From Clostridia bacterium (GTDB lineage Bacteria > Bacillota_A > Clostridia > Oscillospirales > CAG-272), in NCBI GenBank assembly GCA_017407885.1, contig JAFQVU010000041.1:1-7245 (forward strand): a stretch of 7,245 nt of DNA, written 5' to 3'. Below are positions 6,853 through 7,245 of the stretch, piece after piece. Numbering within the stretch: the stretch's first letter is position 1; each line of letters starts with the position of its first letter. The position numbers and the translations under genes were made by a program. The notes under the pieces are model-generated. The model made no database searches. It worked only from the letters and a program-made list of their open reading frames with translations, and was not told where the DNA came from.

Positions 6853-7111
6853 TTAGCGCCTCCATCAGCGCCTCCACGCTGTCAAACGGACCGTGCATAT
6901 CTTCGTCGCGCTCCGCCATTTCAATAGCCGCTCGAGTCTGCGAATTCGGAATTTCCTGCCCGATAGTGAACGGAATCGCATTTTCCTTAACAATTTTGCG
7001 AAGAAAAATATTCACAGCGGTCGAAAGGTCAAGTCCCCAATCGGATAACAGCTCCTGCGCTTTCGCCTTTGTTTCAGCATCAATGCTTATATTGGTAGAT
7101 ACTTTAGCCAC
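6845..7111 (-). CDS. dinJ: DinJ/RelB-family antitoxin
   Basis: This 88-residue ribbon-helix-helix antitoxin should bind and block the YafQ-type toxin and, with it, repress its own promoter. GTG 7111 is chosen because AAAGGAG (7126-7120) lies eight bases upstream, the family begins at AKVSTNISID, and the longer TTG-initiated frame from 7162 would start inside the -35 box. Seen: the DNA-binding strand VSTNISID (4-11), helices at about 12-23 and 30-43 (LSTAVNIFLRKIV), the IPF turn (46-48), and an acidic toxin-binding tail ending FDSVEALMEALNA. Nothing looks damaged, unlike the toxin. The gene is first in an operon with the toxin and the yhaO and yhaN repair genes, so any autorepression would cover all four. 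Confidence 0.93.
   Translation of the reverse strand: MAKVSTNISIDAETKAKAQELLSDWGLDLSTAVNIFLRKIVKENAIPFTIGQEIPNSQTRAAIEMAERDEDMHGPFDSVEALMEALNA
6859..6863 (-). promoter_or_regulatory. Toxin ribosome binding site inside the antitoxin gene
   Basis: GGAGG (6863-6859) lies six bases before toxin ATG 6852, within the last codons of the antitoxin gene. This is the usual coupled arrangement of RelB/DinJ-type pairs. Confidence 0.8.
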
Positions 7112-7119
7112 GGTATCAA

Positions 7120-7126
7120 CTCCTTT
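7120..7126 (-). promoter_or_regulatory. Antitoxin ribosome binding site
   Basis: AAAGGAG (7126-7120) lies eight bases before GTG 7111. The predicted transcript starts near 7127, so the leader is only about 16 bases. This excludes the longer upstream start. Confidence 0.85.
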
Positions 7127-7133
7127 CACTATT

Positions 7134-7162
7134 ATTATAGCATTTCCGCGCGCAATTGTCAA
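7134..7162 (-). promoter_or_regulatory. Consensus promoter of the toxin-antitoxin/yhaO/yhaN operon
   Basis: On the minus strand TTGACA (7162-7157), a 17-base spacer and TATAAT (7139-7134) match the sigma70/sigmaA consensus completely. No other promoter was seen before yhaO, so it probably drives all four genes. A promoter this strong normally needs repression, which fits an autoregulated antitoxin. Confidence 0.92.
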
Positions 7163-7205
7163 TATAGTATGTTAAATTACGCGCAAGTTATGCGCATGTT
7201 GCGCA
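7149..7205. promoter_or_regulatory. Candidate operator: repeated GCGCA motifs
   Basis: GCGCA occurs on the plus strand at 7150-7154 (in the promoter spacer), 7181-7185, 7192-7196 and 7201-7205, at intervals of 31, 11 and 9 bases, close to whole helical turns. The palindrome ATGCGCAT (7190-7197) and the pair GCGCAA/TTGCGC (7181-7186, 7199-7204) add dyad symmetry. It is proposed as the binding site of the antitoxin or the antitoxin-toxin complex, from position and symmetry alone. Confidence 0.5.
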
Positions 7206-7210
7206 CATAC

Positions 7211-7245
7211 AAACAAAAAAACAACCGCTCCCCAAATGGGGAGCG
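7211..7245 (-). terminator. Intrinsic terminator of an upstream minus-strand unit
   Basis: CGCTCCCC (7226-7233), a four-base loop and GGGGAGCG (7238-7245) form a perfect 8-bp stem. On the minus strand it is followed by a T-rich run (7224-7211, including seven consecutive T at 7221-7215). It should end a gene lying beyond the right edge. The stem touches the window edge and may be longer. Confidence 0.82.

Noticed and set aside
7112..7162. Longer antitoxin starting at TTG 7162
   Set aside because: That codon lies in the -35 box, upstream of the predicted transcription start, and the extra residues do not fit the family.

Overview
All six recognisable genes lie on the minus strand, so transcription runs from high to low coordinates. 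The gene families, strong GGAGG-type ribosome binding sites, two consensus vegetative promoters and YhaON-type repair genes suggest an anaerobic gut-type Clostridia (Firmicutes) chromosome. This is an inference from gene content; no species is named.

Right half (7245 to 3230): a terminator hairpin at the right edge ends an upstream minus-strand unit. A TTGACA-17-TATAAT promoter (7134-7162), flanked by repeated GCGCA motifs, then starts a tightly packed operon. It encodes a DinJ/RelB-type antitoxin, a YafQ/RelE-type mRNA-interferase toxin, a YhaO/SbcD-like nuclease and a YhaN/SbcC-like membrane-linked ATPase, and ends at a strong terminator 4 bases after the last stop codon. The genes overlap or are spaced by about 11 bases or less, with ribosome binding sites overlapping the preceding stop codons. 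The toxin C-terminus appears to have been frameshifted by a small deletion that removed a catalytic histidine. The ancestral ending, Ser-Asp-Leu-Phe-stop, is still readable in another frame. The antitoxin may therefore survive mainly as the repressor of a repair operon.

Left half (3138 to 1): a second TTGACA-17-TATAAT promoter drives carA and carB, the two subunits of carbamoyl phosphate synthetase, which feeds pyrimidine and arginine synthesis. carA is complete and carB runs off the left edge after 624 codons. The CarA fold is well conserved, but the glutamine-hydrolysing site is not: the nucleophilic Cys252 remains, while the catalytic His and Glu are Arg335 and Gly337, and several glutamine-binding residues are also changed. 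CarB's first synthetase site looks intact. The simplest reading is an enzyme fed by free ammonia instead of glutamine. The carA-carB gap is packed with small palindromes, one of them between the apparent ribosome binding site and the carB start codon.

No tRNA, rRNA, CRISPR array or insertion sequence was seen. No gene-free stretch exceeds about 205 bases.
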